From contig NC_079321.1 in assembly GCF_029931775.1 (NCBI RefSeq), positions 12,978,501-13,042,500 of the forward strand: a stretch of 64,000 nt of DNA. The letters are read 5' to 3'. The notes under the pieces were generated by a model. The model worked only from the letters and a program-made list of their open reading frames with translations, searched no databases and had not been told where the DNA came from. Positions 50,701 to 60,060 of this stretch are shown one piece after another; position 1 is the stretch's first letter; each line of letters opens with the position of its first letter. Made by a program: the position numbers and the translations under genes. This DNA comes from Euleptes europaea. Lineage: Eukaryota; Chordata; Lepidosauria; Squamata; Sphaerodactylidae.

Positions 50701-52231
50701 GCCTTGTCTGCTGTCTCCTAGTAATTCCAGTTCAAGCATTGGCTTGGCATAGATATTGGTCCAATCTTCAAACCATGGCTTGGCAATTGGGATGGCTTCT
50801 TAAGCTCTCATAGAATCATAGATTTGGAAGGGACCACCAGGGTAATCTAGTCTAACCCCCTGCACAGTGCAGGAAATTCACAACTACTTCCCCCCACACT
50901 CCCAGTGACCCCCACTCCATGCTCAGAAGATGGCCAAGATGCCCTCCCTCTCATAATCTGCCTAAGGTCATAGAATCAGCATTGCTGACAGGTGGCCATC
51001 TAGCCTCTGCTTAAAAACCTCCAAGGAAGGAGAGTTTACTACCTCCCAAGAAAGCCTGTTCCACCGAGGGAATAGTACAGTATGTGTCCTTCATACTGTT
51101 ACCTTCCCTCTTTGGAGAAAGCATTGCACTCCCACTGATGTTTTCTCCCTTCCTGGCAGTCAGTACCAAATCGTGGTGAACAAATCGGTTGCAAACCGGT
51201 TTGGACTTCTTCTTTTTTTGCCTTCAGAGGTAGTTTGCCATTGCCTGCCTCCTCGTCACGACCCTGGTGTTCCTTGGTCTCCCATCCAAATACTAGCCAG
51301 GGTTGAGGCTGAGAATGTGTGACTGGCTCAAGGTCACCCATCAAGTTATATCTTACCCACGACACCACGCTGGCTACAGTTAGCAAAAATGTCAGGGCAA
51401 TGTAATGCTAACCATAGAAATCTCCAAAACTGAGAGGGGGAATGTCTGCAGGAGATATGCGTGGAGTGGGGGGATGGTTTTGGTAAGCCAAACTATGATT
51501 TGCTAATTAAGCATGCTTCCCCCCCATGCTGTTAGATAATGGGTTTTGATACTTGCTTTCAGTTATTCAATGAAACATCTCATTTGGTTTAAATATTCAG
51601 GATGCAATCCAGCCTAAGTAAATCATGTGTAGTTCCCATTAATTGTAATGAGAAAATTATTCGAAACTTTAACTCCCTTCCTTTGAAATCAGAGGGACCT
51701 GGCCATCCAAAGCTTTTGCTGGCTTGTGCTTGGATTGGCTTAGGCCAAAATGCCGTACACTCTTACAGCACTCTTGAGTGTTTCACATGAACACATGAAG
51801 CTGCCTTATACTGAATCAGACCCTTGGTCCATCAAAGTCAGTCGTGTCTAAGGCCGGCAGCGGCTTTCCAGGGTCTCAGGCAGAGGTCTTTCGCACCACG
51901 TACTCGCCTAGTCCCTTTAACTGGAGATGCCGGGCCACACACCCTTTGTTGGAACCAAAGTCCCATATTATTCAGTGAAACTACACGCACCAAGGATCGC
52001 ACTGCATATCTACATTAGGCCTGACTGAAAGCCGCACTGTGTTCTCTTCCCCCCTCAGATGTTCTTGCACCTCAGTATCCCTGGCAGTCGACCGACATGT
52101 CCATGAACATGCTGCCTCCTAACCACAGCAACGACTTCATGCTGGAACCTCCAGGGCATAATAAGGAGAACGAAGATGACGTGGAGGTTATGTCAACAGA
52201 TTCCTCGAGCAGCAGCAGCGACTCCGACTAG
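41512..52231 (+). CDS. MED4: MED4, Mediator complex subunit 4, complete
   Basis: MED4 is a middle-module subunit of Mediator, which links transcription factors to RNA polymerase II in the nucleus. Exons are join(41512..41624, 44717..44783, 45399..45569, 46478..46535, 48904..48990, 50395..50526, 52059..52231), 266 codons against 270 in human. Residues about 20-130 are helical and coiled-coil-like ([49 protein letters not shown]). The core [20 protein letters not shown] and [20 protein letters not shown] is close to identical with human. The end is an acidic/Ser tail ([16 protein letters not shown]). The start MAATAAAPV was chosen by analogy with human MAAS; an in-frame upstream ATG at 41431 is possible but lacks support. 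It is divergent from ITM2B and convergent with NUDT15. Confidence 0.97.
41787..42405 (-). mobile_element. Two adjacent type-B SINEs, second split by hAT
   Basis: Copy one is about 41787-41985 (GCAGCTGCCTTCTACTGGAT to CACTGAGCCACGGCCCCTC). Copy two is 41986-42038 plus 42324-42405, interrupted by the hAT at 42039-42323. MED4 intron 1. Confidence 0.75.
42039..42323 (+). mobile_element. Non-autonomous hAT (285 bp)
   Basis: CAGTGGTTCCCAACC and GGTTGGGAACCAGTG are inverted ends. The duplication CTTTAACT is at 42031-42038 and 42324-42331. It is a close sister of the copy at 40778, and sits at the same SINE position as the unrelated hAT at 3860. Confidence 0.9.
42459..42695 (-). mobile_element. AGGGTTGCCA-type element, diverged
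   Basis: AGGGTTGCCAACTCTGAGTT through CATGGAGGTTGGCAAGCC. The middle differs from the main family. Confidence 0.5.
43050..43490 (-). mobile_element. CR1 LINE 3' end
   Basis: AATCATGGAATTGGAAGGGA through CTCTCAGTCATCTCCTCTTC; a longer CR1 3' region in reverse orientation in MED4 intron 1. Confidence 0.8.
43639..43653 (+). promoter_or_regulatory. Candidate CTCF site in MED4 intron 1
   Basis: TCCACTAGGGGGCAC is a strong match to the CTCF core (CCASYAGRKGGCRS) and sits in a short stretch that is not obviously repeat-derived. Binding is not shown by sequence alone. Confidence 0.5.
43760..44095 (+). mobile_element. Unclassified LINE-like fragment
   Basis: GGAGCCAGTGCAGATGGTAG, TGCACCTGCTGGAGTTTCCG and TGCAATAATCTAATCTGGAG are segments of a repeat I know as common in lizard genomes. 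I cannot name the family securely (CR1/L2 group possible). Confidence 0.45.
44252..44487 (+). mobile_element. Chimeric tRNA-headed SINE
   Basis: GAGCCAGCATGGTGTAGTGG head, GGGTTTGATTCCCC B-box-like, then CTCTTGCCTTGAAAACCCTA and GCTGTGACTTGATGGCACTT, the tail type of the 5S SINEs. Confidence 0.75.
44717..44783 (+). CDS. MED4: MED4 exon 2
   Basis: Acceptor TTGCTTCAG, donor GTAAGC. Encodes (R)[20 protein letters not shown] and AQ. 67 nt, phase 2 in, 0 out. Confidence 0.96.
44906..45340 (+). mobile_element. LINE 3' end with target duplication
   Basis: CCATACAGCTTTCAAT (44890-44905) and CCATACAGCTTCCAAT (45341-45356) are a 16-bp duplication with one difference. The frame carries [16 protein letters not shown] and [15 protein letters not shown], like the C-terminal tail of lizard LINE polyproteins (CPLYxxxR pattern). 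MED4 intron 2. Confidence 0.65.
45399..45569 (+). CDS. MED4: MED4 exon 3
   Basis: Acceptor GTGGGACAG, donor GTGAGC. Encodes [20 protein letters not shown]...[20 protein letters not shown] and AEHIL, the coiled-coil core. 171 nt, phase 0. Confidence 0.97.
45812..46023 (-). mobile_element. tRNA-derived SINE (type B), full length
   Basis: ACACATGAAGCTGCCTTATA at the left and the complement of the tRNA-like head (GAGCCACAGCCCCTCC) at the right. The CTTTAACT site is empty here. Confidence 0.8.
46077..46330 (-). mobile_element. tRNA-derived SINE, old
   Basis: TTATTTATTTAGTTAGGTAT tail, CAGCAACCTTGTGACGTAGG middle and complement of head CACTACACCACAGGGCTC. It matches the subfamily at 29235. Confidence 0.6.
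46478..46535 (+). CDS. MED4: MED4 exon 4
   Basis: Acceptor TATAACTAG, donor GTGAGT. Encodes [19 protein letters not shown] plus G, identical to human in this stretch. 58 nt, phase 0 in, 1 out. Confidence 0.97.
46815..47310 (-). mobile_element. CR1-like LINE 3' region
   Basis: TGCTGGATTAGACCAGTGAT through CATTAGGTGCCCCCAAGGTC is a CR1-like 3' region of a subfamily also seen at 63525. MED4 intron 4. Confidence 0.55.
47320..47630 (-). mobile_element. tRNA-headed SINE (type A)
   Basis: GTTGGTTTTTATATGCCGAC tail and complement of head AACTACACCATGCTGGCTCC. Confidence 0.75.
48198..48775 (-). mobile_element. CR1 LINE 3' end, longest copy
   Basis: ATAGAATCATAGAGTTGGAA through CACCTCTCAGTGGTCTCCTC. 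It includes the segment CCAATTTGGTCTGGAGGAAA missing in shorter copies. MED4 intron 4. Confidence 0.8.
48904..48990 (+). CDS. MED4: MED4 exon 5
   Basis: Acceptor CCACCCCCAG, donor GTAAAG. Encodes (G)[28 protein letters not shown] plus G. 87 nt, phase 1 in, 1 out. Confidence 0.97.
49842..50138 (-). mobile_element. tRNA-headed SINE (type A), full length
   Basis: GTTGGTTTTTATATGCCGAC tail; head complement CACTGCACCACGCTGGC. MED4 intron 5. Confidence 0.75.
50395..50526 (+). CDS. MED4: MED4 exon 6
   Basis: Acceptor TTTTTAAG, donor GTAAAA. Encodes (G)[43 protein letters not shown] plus G. 132 nt. One residue (SANG) differs from human STNG. Confidence 0.97.
50808..51075 (-). mobile_element. CR1 LINE 3' end
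   Basis: ATAGAATCATAGATTTGGAA through CAAGAAAGCCTGTTCCACCG in reverse orientation. MED4 intron 6. Confidence 0.8.
51205..51375 (-). mobile_element. Three-part SINE, shortened
   Basis: CAGAGGTAGTTTGCCATTGC tail, TCTCCCATCCAAATACTAGC 5S part, complement of tRNA head GACACCACGCTGGCT. The B box area is deleted. Confidence 0.6.
51789..51936 (-). mobile_element. Truncated type-B SINE
   Basis: ACACATGAAGCTGCCTTATA to CTTTAACTGGAGATGCCGGG; the tRNA-like head is missing. It lies about 120 bp before MED4 exon 7. Confidence 0.7.
52059..52231 (+). CDS. MED4: MED4 exon 7 (last coding exon)
   Basis: Acceptor TTCCCCCCTCAG. Encodes (D)[39 protein letters not shown], and the acidic/Ser tail ending SDSD, then TAG. 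173 nt. Confidence 0.97.
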
Positions 52232-52535
52232 GAACGGCACCCGAGTTTTGGACTAGCAAAAGCAGGCTGTACTCGGGGCCCACGTTATATTGTTTGCTCT
52301 GCCCACTGATGGAAGCGGTGCTAAACAGTGAGAAGCAGCAAGGACAGTGGTCGTTTTTTTTCATGGATGTTTGGACTACTTACCCAAAATACCCTAATCA
52401 TGGTTCGCGTCTTGGAAGCAGAAATAGCAGGGCACATTTGTTTTATTGTACATTTGATATAAGTTCTGGAAAATGAATTGTAGTGAGAATCAACTGGAAG
52501 CTACAGTGAATAAATGAGCATTACATTTTCTTTGA
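52232..52535 (+). other. MED4: MED4 3' UTR (inferred)
   Basis: A polyadenylation signal AATAAA lies at 52509-52514, some 280 nt after the stop. The cleavage site is assumed about 20 nt later. Confidence 0.65.
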
Positions 52536-53024
52536 TAACATAAAAGGGGCCTGGTGAGAGCTTATTGCATATGCGATTTCTGAAAATTTATCAGATTTTT
52601 ATGTAGTGATCTTCATCAACCTCCTCCTGAATTATTAAAAAAATATATAATCAAATTGGAAATATCCGATGACTTCAGTAGAAGCTACAGTTAGGTACAT
52701 TAAGCGTTTTAGCCATACTGACCTATTGTGTTTAGTTAGATGGAAGGCCCTGCTGTTTTTAGAATTCACAGTTATTTGCACAGGGAAAGTACTTCATGCA
52801 AAGCCACTGAGAGCACCATATCAGAAACTCAAAAAGCCCCACTTGGCCCTGCCCACTTTCTTTGAACCTTTGGTAGGTGCTAAGAAAAGTATTTCTGGGC
52901 ACCAGGATGGGACCCCAGTCATAAGAGAGTATGAAAAGCTACAAGTGAGCTCCATTATCCATCTAAGAGTGAGATGAATGAACTAGCACCATTTATACAG
53001 TGCTTTCTTAAGTACACTCATCTG

Positions 53025-53312
53025 AGAAGAGAGAAGAGTTGGTTTTTTTATATGCCGACTTTCTCTACCACTTAAGGAAGAATCAAACCAGCTTACAATC
53101 CCCTTCCCCACAACAAACACCCTGTGAGGTAGGTGGGACTGAGAGAGCTCTAAGAGAGCTGTGACTAGCTCAAGGTTACCTTAGTGTGTAGGAGTGGGGA
53201 AACCAGTTCACCAGATTAGCCTACGCCGCTTATGTGGAGGAGTGGGGAATCAAACCCGGTTCTCCAGATCAGAGTCCACCGCTCTTAACCACGACACCAC
53301 GCTGGCTCTCCC
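53025..53312 (-). mobile_element. tRNA-headed SINE (type A)
   Basis: GTTGGTTTTTTTATATGCCG tail; complement of head CACGACACCACGCTGGCTCT. MED4/NUDT15 spacer. Confidence 0.75.
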
Positions 53313-53537
53313 TAAGCCCTATGGGTTTCAGTGATGGGCTTAAAGTTTCATTTTTTGTGTAGTTTATTTTTAGAAACTGTTCAGCCCTTTCCTATTTTCA
53401 TTTGCCGCATTCCACGTTCATGTTTATAAATGCTTTAAGATGAAGACTTGCAGTAATTTAAGCTTAGGGGTGCTGTGATGGAATAGCAGTGACCGTACTT
53501 AAGAGATACTTTGTCTTGCTTCATTTGGCTTTGGCTT

Positions 53538-53539
<2 letters not shown>

Positions 53540-53584
<45 letters not shown>
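53540..53584. repeat. (GT)n microsatellite
   Basis: A run of about 22 GT units, followed by a repeat piece GCCGTTAAGTCGCTTCTGAC of SINE/LINE tail type. Confidence 0.95.
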
Positions 53585-53585
<1 letters not shown>

Positions 53586-54206
53586 CGTTAAGTCGCTTCT
53601 GACTCATGGCGACCCTATGAATCAAAGTCCTCCAAAAGGTCCTATCTTTGACAGCCTTGCTCAGATCTTGCAAATTGAGGGCTGTGGCTTTCTTTATTGA
53701 CTCTAGATGGAGGTTTTAAATTGAGTTCTACTGTCTATAATTTCAAGAGATGACTGCCAATGGTGAGAATTACATATAGAACTGCAGTAGCAATTTAGTT
53801 GATGGGTGAATTCAGCCTGACTGTCCTTTTCTCGGACCTTCTACCTCCTTACTGTCTCACTTCTATGCAGGCAAAATGAGTTTTTCTAATCATGCAAATA
53901 GGAGCAGAACTAAGAGAGTGAGCCCCGTGGCGCAGAGTGGTAAGCTGCAGTACTGCAGTCCAAGCTCTGCTCATGACCTGAGTTCGATCCCGATGGAAGT
54001 TGGTTTCAGGTAGCCGGCTCAAGGTTAACTCAGCCTTCCATCCTTCCGAGGTCGGTAAAATGAGTACCCAGCTTGCTGGGGGTAAAGGGAAGATGACTGG
54101 GGAAGGCACTGGCAAACCACCCAGTAAAAAAAAGTCTGCCTAGTAAACGTCGGGATGTGACGTCACCCCATTGGTCAGGAATGACTCGGTGCTTGCACAG
54201 GGGACC

Positions 54207-54643
54207 TGTGAGAGATCCCCCTCTCTGAGTTTGCTTCTCCAAATCAGTTGCTCAGACGTTGATACAGAAACAATAGATTTATTGAAGCCTTCAGGAGATG
54301 AGACAGGCACAGGTAGAAAGTTGCAAGTGAGGGGCTATACGGGTTTACAGAATATATTGACTCCAGGGCACTGGGGCACTGGGGTTCACACTTATTGTTA
54401 TGGGAAGTTACAAGCTTGGCATAATACAAAACATCAGACGGATCCCAGGAAGTCTGGTGCGGCTATCACACTTCCAAGGCCGCACCGGCCTGAGGGAGTA
54501 CTGGCAGGAAGAACAGCGGGGGGGAAGATACATGGGCCATCAGGCCTGGCGCCTGAGACCAGAAGGTGTGAACTGCTTTTACGAGTTCACTGATAACACC
54601 GCAGGTGATGGAAAGCAGAGACACAAAGACAGAGACCCTCACA
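54207..54643 (-). repeat. LTR (3' LTR of the Gypsy element)
   Basis: 437 bp, starts TGTGAG and ends CTCACA on either strand. It appears identical to 59624-60060. Position is 3' because the genes run on the minus strand. Confidence 0.95.
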
Positions 54644-54654
54644 TTCTGCCCCCC

Positions 54655-57600
54655 TTAAGGCCCCCCTCCGAGAGGACGAGGCTTATCGGGATAAGCGAGG
54701 TGGAATTCTCGGACCAAGCGAGGAGCTGCCATGTGGGGTGCGGCCACCCATTCGTCATGAGCGGAGCCAAGGTTTTTCCAGCGAACAAAGTAAAACAGTT
54801 TCCCTTTCTTCCATTTGGAATCTAAAACCTTGGATATTTCCAAATGGGTATCCCCTCCTACTACGGTAGGAATCTCATGAGCGGGAGGGGGGTGGAACTG
54901 GGGAGCTGCTACATAAGGTTTGAGGAGGCTTATATGGAAGACTGGATGAACTCCCTTGAGAGTCTTAGGGAGACTCAGTTCCACGGTAACCTCGTTGATT
55001 ACTCTGGTAATGGGGAAAGGTCCTACATAACGGTCGCTCAGTTTTTTGCAGGGGCGAAGAGAGCGGAGGTTTTTGGTGGACAGATAGACTTGCTCCCCCA
55101 CCCTGAGTTCCCATCCCGGAGACCGGTGTTTGTCTGCTTGTTCCTTGTACTTGCTTTTTGCCCTTTCCAGATTTTTGAGCAACCATGGCCAGGTGGATTT
55201 AACCACCTGAATCCACTCCTGAAGATCAGGGGTAGACTGGAGCTCTGGCGAGACGGGGGCAGAACCGAAAGGGCCAAAATCCGTCCCGTATATAACTTGG
55301 AAGGGACTAAAGCCGGTAGAGGAATGAGGCGCATTGTTGTACGCATATTCGGCAAATGGCAGCAGGTCGACCCAGTCGTCCTGGTGGAAATTTACATAGC
55401 AACGCAAATAACATTCTACTACCGCATTTACTCGTTCCGTTTGACCATCCGTTTGGGGGTGATAGGCGGAAGAAAGGCCCTGTTCCTCCACTCCCATTAA
55501 CTTTAGGAAAGCCCGCCAGAATTTGGCAACAAACTGGACCCCCCGGTCGGAGAGGACCTTCCTCGGGATCGAGTGTAGCCTGAGGACGTGCGTGATGAAC
55601 AGTTTAGCTAAGCCCTGGGCTGAAGGAAGACCTGCACATGGAACGAAATGAACCTGTTTGGAAAAGAGGTCTGTGATAACCCAGAGAACCGTTTTCCCCC
55701 GACTTGGAGGTAGGTCGGTGATAAAATCCATGGCGATGACTTCCCAGGGACGGGAGGGGTTCTCAAGCGGTTTGAGAAGCCCCGGGGGTTTTCCCATCCG
55801 TTTCTTGGCTGTGGCGCAGGTGGGGCAGCTGCGCACATACAACTCTACATCAGATCTCATACCGGGCCACCAGAATTGCCTTCGAACCAGGTGAAGCGTT
55901 TTTATGAAACCAAAATGACCCGCTAGCCTGGCCCCATGTACAAGTCCCAATACTTCTTTGCGAAGGGAAGATGGGACATATAGTTTCCCCCCTTGCACCC
56001 ACCAAGTGTTGGTTCGTTCCAAGCCAGTGGGGAGGAGATGGTGCTCCTCCTCCTGTAAGGAGGCGTCCCGGAGTCGCTGTTGGAATGCTTCCGGGATACC
56101 TTTGAGCGTAGGGGGGGTCTCCGGTTGGCGGGCTTGGGATCGGGTGGTGACGGCCAAGCCAGGGACTTCCCCTCGCTGTTCGGGAGTGAACAGGGAGTCG
56201 ACGGGGCGATCGAAATCGTTGCGATACTGGGGAAGTCGTGACAAAGCATCAGCTAGGGCATTTTCTTTGCCAGGGACATGTTTGAGGGTGAACCGGAATT
56301 TTGCAAAAAATTGGGCCCACCGAATTTGTTTGGCATTGAGTTTTCTAGCTCCCTTGAGAGCCTCGAGATTCTTGTGATCTGTGCACACTTCGAACGGCAG
56401 CTCGGCCCCCTCCAAGAAGTGTCTCCATATGGTAAGGGCATGTTTGACCGCTGCTGCCTCCTTCTCCCAAATGGCCCAGTTGATTTCGGACTGGGAAAAC
56501 TTCTTGGAGAAGTAGGCGCATGGCCTCAACCGTCCCCCCTCATCCCTCTGCAATAGGGCCCCGCCCATGGCTACATCCGAGGCATCCACCTGCACCACGA
56601 AGGGCTTGGTGCAATCCGGGTGAGCCAAAACGGGTTCGGATGAAAAAAGTAGCTTTAAACGTTCAAAAGCTTGCTGGCACTGGGGAGACCATTGCAGACG
56701 GGCTGAGGGGAGTGCGGCGCTAGCCCCCCTGTCCTTGGTACGCAACAGGGCAGTGAGGGGAAGCGCAACTTGGGCAAAGTTGGGAATGAAATTCCGGTAA
56801 AAGTTGGCAAACCCCAAAAACTGTTGAAGTTGGCGGCGGGTAGTGGGGGTTTCCCAGTCCCGCACCGCCTGGACCTTGGCGGGGTCCATTTCCAACCCTT
56901 GGTGGGAAATCACATACCCCAGAAATGTAATAGAAGGTTGGTGGAATTCACACTTGGACACCTTAGCATACAGTTTGTGCTCCCGCAGCCGCTGGAGCAC
57001 TTCTCGCACTAGGCGCACATGTTCTTCCATGGTCTCAGAGTAAATAAGAATGTCATCGAGAAATACCACCACCCCCCGAAACAGTAAATCATGCAAAACT
57101 TCATTAATTAATTGCATAAAGACACTCGGAGCCCCCGAAAGTCCGAACGGCATGACCAGGTACTCAAACATCCCAAAACAACTGGAAAAGGCCGTTTTGG
57201 GTTCGTCTCCTTCTTTGATGCGAATGCGGTGGTAGGCTTCTACCAAGTCCAATTTGGTGAAGATTCGGCCCTCCTTTAATTGTGCTAGAAGGTCAGGAAT
57301 AAGAGGGAGGGGGTAAGCATTAGACTGGGTGACTGCGTTCAGTCTGCGAAAGTCAATACACAGTCTTAAATCTCCCGTCTTTTTCTTTACAAAGAAAGCT
57401 GGGGCTGAATAAGGAGCCTTGGAGGGGCGTATGAAACCCCTCGCCAGATTGACATCCAGATAGTCTCGCAATACAGTCTTTTCACTAGGGCTCATGGGGT
57501 AAACCTTTCCCTTAGACAGTTTGCCTTCCCCTACAATCTCGATGGCACAGTCCGTTTCTCTGTGGGGAGGCAGTTCGTCGCACTCTCTAACATCGAAAAC

Positions 57601-58188
57601 ATCAGTAAACTGCGAGTACTCAGAGGGTAATTGAGGAGAGACTGGGGCGGGGGACCCTACCAGTGCGGCGGCTGGAGTTCTGAGTACCCGTTCCTTGTCA
57701 TGCAACCCACAGGGGTTTTCGGGGAAGGAAAGCACCCGTTTAACCCAATCAATGGAGGGATTGTGTCCCCTTAACCAGTTCATCCCTAACACCACAGGGG
57801 TTACAATAGGGGCGATGGTGAAATACAACCGTTCCCAATGTTCCCCCACGGACATAATCACGGCTGCAGTTCTGTGGGTCACAGGGCCCCGTTTAAAGTC
57901 ACTCCCGTCCATTTGGGAAAAACGGAGGGGTCCCGGAAGCCGCTTGCGCCGGACACCCAACTTCTTGGCAGTTTCCTCATTTATCATGGTGCGGGCACAC
58001 CCCGAGTCGACCAACGCGGGGACCTCTAACGGGGGACCCCCTTTGGGTAGGGACAGATGAACACGCACAAATACATTGTCCTCTTGGGCGCTTACCATCG
58101 GTGGAGCTCCTTGCACAACGATAGGGACGGTCTGCTGCGGAGCCCCCTCTACAGCAGACCGACGGCGTTTTTTGCCGGCTGTTCCCAC
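54655..58188 (-). CDS. Gypsy pol: protease, reverse transcriptase, RNase H, integrase, chromodomain
   Basis: A 1177-codon frame. Order: protease (VDSGCA near residue 60), reverse transcriptase (VVFLDDILIYS near 375), RNase H (VQVDASDVAMGG), zinc-binding HHCC (GHFGF... CPTCA), integrase core (MDFITDLP; LSDRGVQF; YHPQTDGQTERVN), and a C-terminal chromodomain (FYFVRWKNLGSAHDEW). This order is that of Metaviridae/Gypsy, and the chromodomain marks chromoviruses. Relatives express pol with gag by recoding. Confidence 0.93.
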   Translation of the reverse strand: MGTAGKKRRRSAVEGAPQQTVPIVVQGAPPMVSAQEDNVFVRVHLSLPKGGPPLEVPALVDSGCARTMINEETAKKLGVRRKRLPGPLRFSQMDGSDFKRGPVTHRTAAVIMSVGEHWERLYFTIAPIVTPVVLGMNWLRGHNPSIDWVKRVLSFPENPCGLHDKERVLRTPAAALVGSPAPVSPQLPSEYSQFTDVFDVRECDELPPHRETDCAIEIVGEGKLSKGKVYPMSPSEKTVLRDYLDVNLARGFIRPSKAPYSAPAFFVKKKTGDLRLCIDFRRLNAVTQSNAYPLPLIPDLLAQLKEGRIFTKLDLVEAYHRIRIKEGDEPKTAFSSCFGMFEYLVMPFGLSGAPSVFMQLINEVLHDLLFRGVVVFLDDILIYSETMEEHVRLVREVLQRLREHKLYAKVSKCEFHQPSITFLGYVISHQGLEMDPAKVQAVRDWETPTTRRQLQQFLGFANFYRNFIPNFAQVALPLTALLRTKDRGASAALPSARLQWSPQCQQAFERLKLLFSSEPVLAHPDCTKPFVVQVDASDVAMGGALLQRDEGGRLRPCAYFSKKFSQSEINWAIWEKEAAAVKHALTIWRHFLEGAELPFEVCTDHKNLEALKGARKLNAKQIRWAQFFAKFRFTLKHVPGKENALADALSRLPQYRNDFDRPVDSLFTPEQRGEVPGLAVTTRSQARQPETPPTLKGIPEAFQQRLRDASLQEEEHHLLPTGLERTNTWWVQGGKLYVPSSLRKEVLGLVHGARLAGHFGFIKTLHLVRRQFWWPGMRSDVELYVRSCPTCATAKKRMGKPPGLLKPLENPSRPWEVIAMDFITDLPPSRGKTVLWVITDLFSKQVHFVPCAGLPSAQGLAKLFITHVLRLHSIPRKVLSDRGVQFVAKFWRAFLKLMGVEEQGLSSAYHPQTDGQTERVNAVVECYLRCYVNFHQDDWVDLLPFAEYAYNNAPHSSTGFSPFQVIYGTDFGPFGSAPVSPELQSTPDLQEWIQVVKSTWPWLLKNLERAKSKYKEQADKHRSPGWELRVGEQVYLSTKNLRSLRPCKKLSDRYVGPFPITRVINEVTVELSLPKTLKGVHPVFHISLLKPYVAAPQFHPPPAHEIPTVVGGDTHLEISKVLDSKWKKGKLFYFVRWKNLGSAHDEWVAAPHMAAPRLVREFHLAYPDKPRPLGGGP

Positions 58189-58245
58189 TCTTCCTCCTCG
58201 CTGGAAGAGGGGGACGGGGTGGTGGCTTCCGGGGAGCCGTCCGAA

Positions 58246-59580
58246 TCAAAGACGGTATTTGTAATCCGGGACCCCGATGGGACCGTAGAGTCGGATGCCC
58301 CATCCTGGGGGCGCGCGTGGAGAGCGGAGGGTGCGCCGGAGCGCCGGCTCAGTGGTCCACTTCTGCGGCGAGGCTGGCTGTCGGCGGCCGGTTTCGTCGG
58401 CTCGGCCTGGGTTTGGCGGGGGGGGGGTCGGACGGCCTGAGCGAGAGGGGCATTGCGATGCAAAGTGACCCTTTCCCCCGCAGATCAGGCAGACGCCGGC
58501 CTCGAACCGCTTGCGGCGTTCCGCGGCCGAGAGACCCCCGCCACCCCCTTGCCGGAGTTCCCGGCCACGGTCACCTCGGGGCCTGGGGTCTCGCCCAAGC
58601 CGTTGCTTGGACAAGTTCAGGAGTTGTTTGCGATTCTCGATGTCAGCAGCATGGCGAACCCAACCTTCCACATCCGGGGGGTTCCCTTGCATGAAGGCCC
58701 AATGTTGGAGGTCTGGGTTGAGACCCTCCCTGAAACATTGTACCAAGGTAGCTTCACTCCAGTCCAGAATTCGGCTAGCCAGTGACTGGAACTCACTTGC
58801 ATACTGCGCCACCGACTTAGTCCCTTGGCGCAGTTGCATCAGGGAGGCTTTAGCCCGCTCACCCAGAGTCGGGTCCTCAAAACGGTTTCGGAGTGCTACC
58901 ATGAACTCGTCCAGGGTTCGCAGCACCGGCGAGCGGAGTTCATACTGCAACACCATCCAGGCAGCCGCCTCCCCTTGCAGTAAGGAAGCCACGTACTGCA
59001 CCCGGGACTCCTCAGAAACGAAGGTTCGGCCTTGTTCCCGCATAAAAATGTCTACTTGGACCATAAAAAAGGTCAACTGGTCTCCCGACCCGTCATACGT
59101 GACTTTCAGGTCCCGACGGGCCGGGGGGGCAGGGGTTGCGGGCGGAACTACCGGCGCCCCGTCTGGGGGAGCACCGGCTGGAGGTTGCAACTTCAGCGCA
59201 TCTAGGGTCGTGGCCATCTCACCCATTACGCGTTGCATGATCTCCATCTGCTCCTGCATAGCCCGGCGGTCTTCCTGCCACTGCTTTCGTTCTTCCTCCA
59301 TGAGGGCCTCTTTGCGGGCCGGGTCCCCTTCGAGTCCCGTGCTGGGGAAGGCCAACCGGCGATCCTTCGCCGCAGTCCGCGAGAGCGACCAGCCCTTGGG
59401 AGAGTCCAGCCAATAAGTAAGCCCCCGGGGACGTCCGTCCCGATCTTGGTCGGGTGCGCGACCCTTCGGTTTCTTTGGCTTGGCTCCCTCCTCCTTCGGG
59501 TCCGGCTTCTCCGGCTCGTCCGGTTCCTTGGGGGCATCGGGGTTAGGGGTGGTGTCCTCGTCGGCTGACATTCTGTCCAA
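58246..59580 (-). CDS. Gypsy gag with CCHC zinc knuckle
   Basis: A 444-codon frame. The N-terminus is acidic/charged, followed by a helical capsid-like part (FMREQGRTFVSEESRVQYVA; ALRNRFEDPTLGERAKASLM) resembling PEG10/RTL-type gag. A zinc knuckle CLICGGKGHFASQC (C-x2-C-x4-H-x4-C) is near residue 365. A basic, Pro-rich tail follows. Confidence 0.88.
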   Translation of the reverse strand: MDRMSADEDTTPNPDAPKEPDEPEKPDPKEEGAKPKKPKGRAPDQDRDGRPRGLTYWLDSPKGWSLSRTAAKDRRLAFPSTGLEGDPARKEALMEEERKQWQEDRRAMQEQMEIMQRVMGEMATTLDALKLQPPAGAPPDGAPVVPPATPAPPARRDLKVTYDGSGDQLTFFMVQVDIFMREQGRTFVSEESRVQYVASLLQGEAAAWMVLQYELRSPVLRTLDEFMVALRNRFEDPTLGERAKASLMQLRQGTKSVAQYASEFQSLASRILDWSEATLVQCFREGLNPDLQHWAFMQGNPPDVEGWVRHAADIENRKQLLNLSKQRLGRDPRPRGDRGRELRQGGGGGLSAAERRKRFEAGVCLICGGKGHFASQCPSRSGRPTPPPPNPGRADETGRRQPASPQKWTTEPALRRTLRSPRAPPGWGIRLYGPIGVPDYKYRL

Positions 59581-59623
59581 AGCGGTACAGCTGCAGTCCG
59601 AGAGGCAAGGACTTGCAACTTAA

Positions 59624-60060
59624 TGTGAGAGATCCCCCTCTCTGAGTTTGCTTCTCCAAATCAGTTGCTCAGACGTTGATACAGAAACAATAGATTTATT
59701 GAAGCCTTCAGGAGATGAGACAGGCACAGGTAGAAAGTTGCAAGTGAGGGGCTATACGGGTTTACAGAATATATTGACTCCAGGGCACTGGGGCACTGGG
59801 GTTCACACTTATTGTTATGGGAAGTTACAAGCTTGGCATAATACAAAACATCAGACGGATCCCAGGAAGTCTGGTGCGGCTATCACACTTCCAAGGCCGC
59901 ACCGGCCTGAGGGAGTACTGGCAGGAAGAACAGCGGGGGGGAAGATACATGGGCCATCAGGCCTGGCGCCTGAGACCAGAAGGTGTGAACTGCTTTTACG
60001 AGTTCACTGATAACACCGCAGGTGATGGAAAGCAGAGACACAAAGACAGAGACCCTCACA
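59624..60060 (-). repeat. LTR (5' LTR of the Gypsy element)
   Basis: 437 bp with the same start and end as the LTR at 54207. The element's promoter should lie here, reading toward lower coordinates. Confidence 0.95.

Larger units (their letters stand above)
54207..60060 (-). mobile_element. Gypsy chromodomain element (chromovirus), whole-looking
   Basis: Two 437-bp LTRs (54207-54643 and 59624-60060), 5-bp duplication GGACC outside both, and an interior with gag and pol on the minus strand. The polypurine tract (AAGGGGGGCAGAA in element sense) lies directly before the 3' LTR. No primer site of the usual TGG-start type is obvious after the 5' LTR. The two LTRs show no difference by eye, so the insertion is young. 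It looks whole, with no breaks noticed. Chromodomain plus PEG10-like gag point to the vertebrate Sushi-type chromoviruses. Confidence 0.92.

Noticed and set aside
58317-59416. Plus-strand frames of 100-300 codons opposite gag
   Set aside because: They are antisense shadows of the gag frame with no motif of their own.
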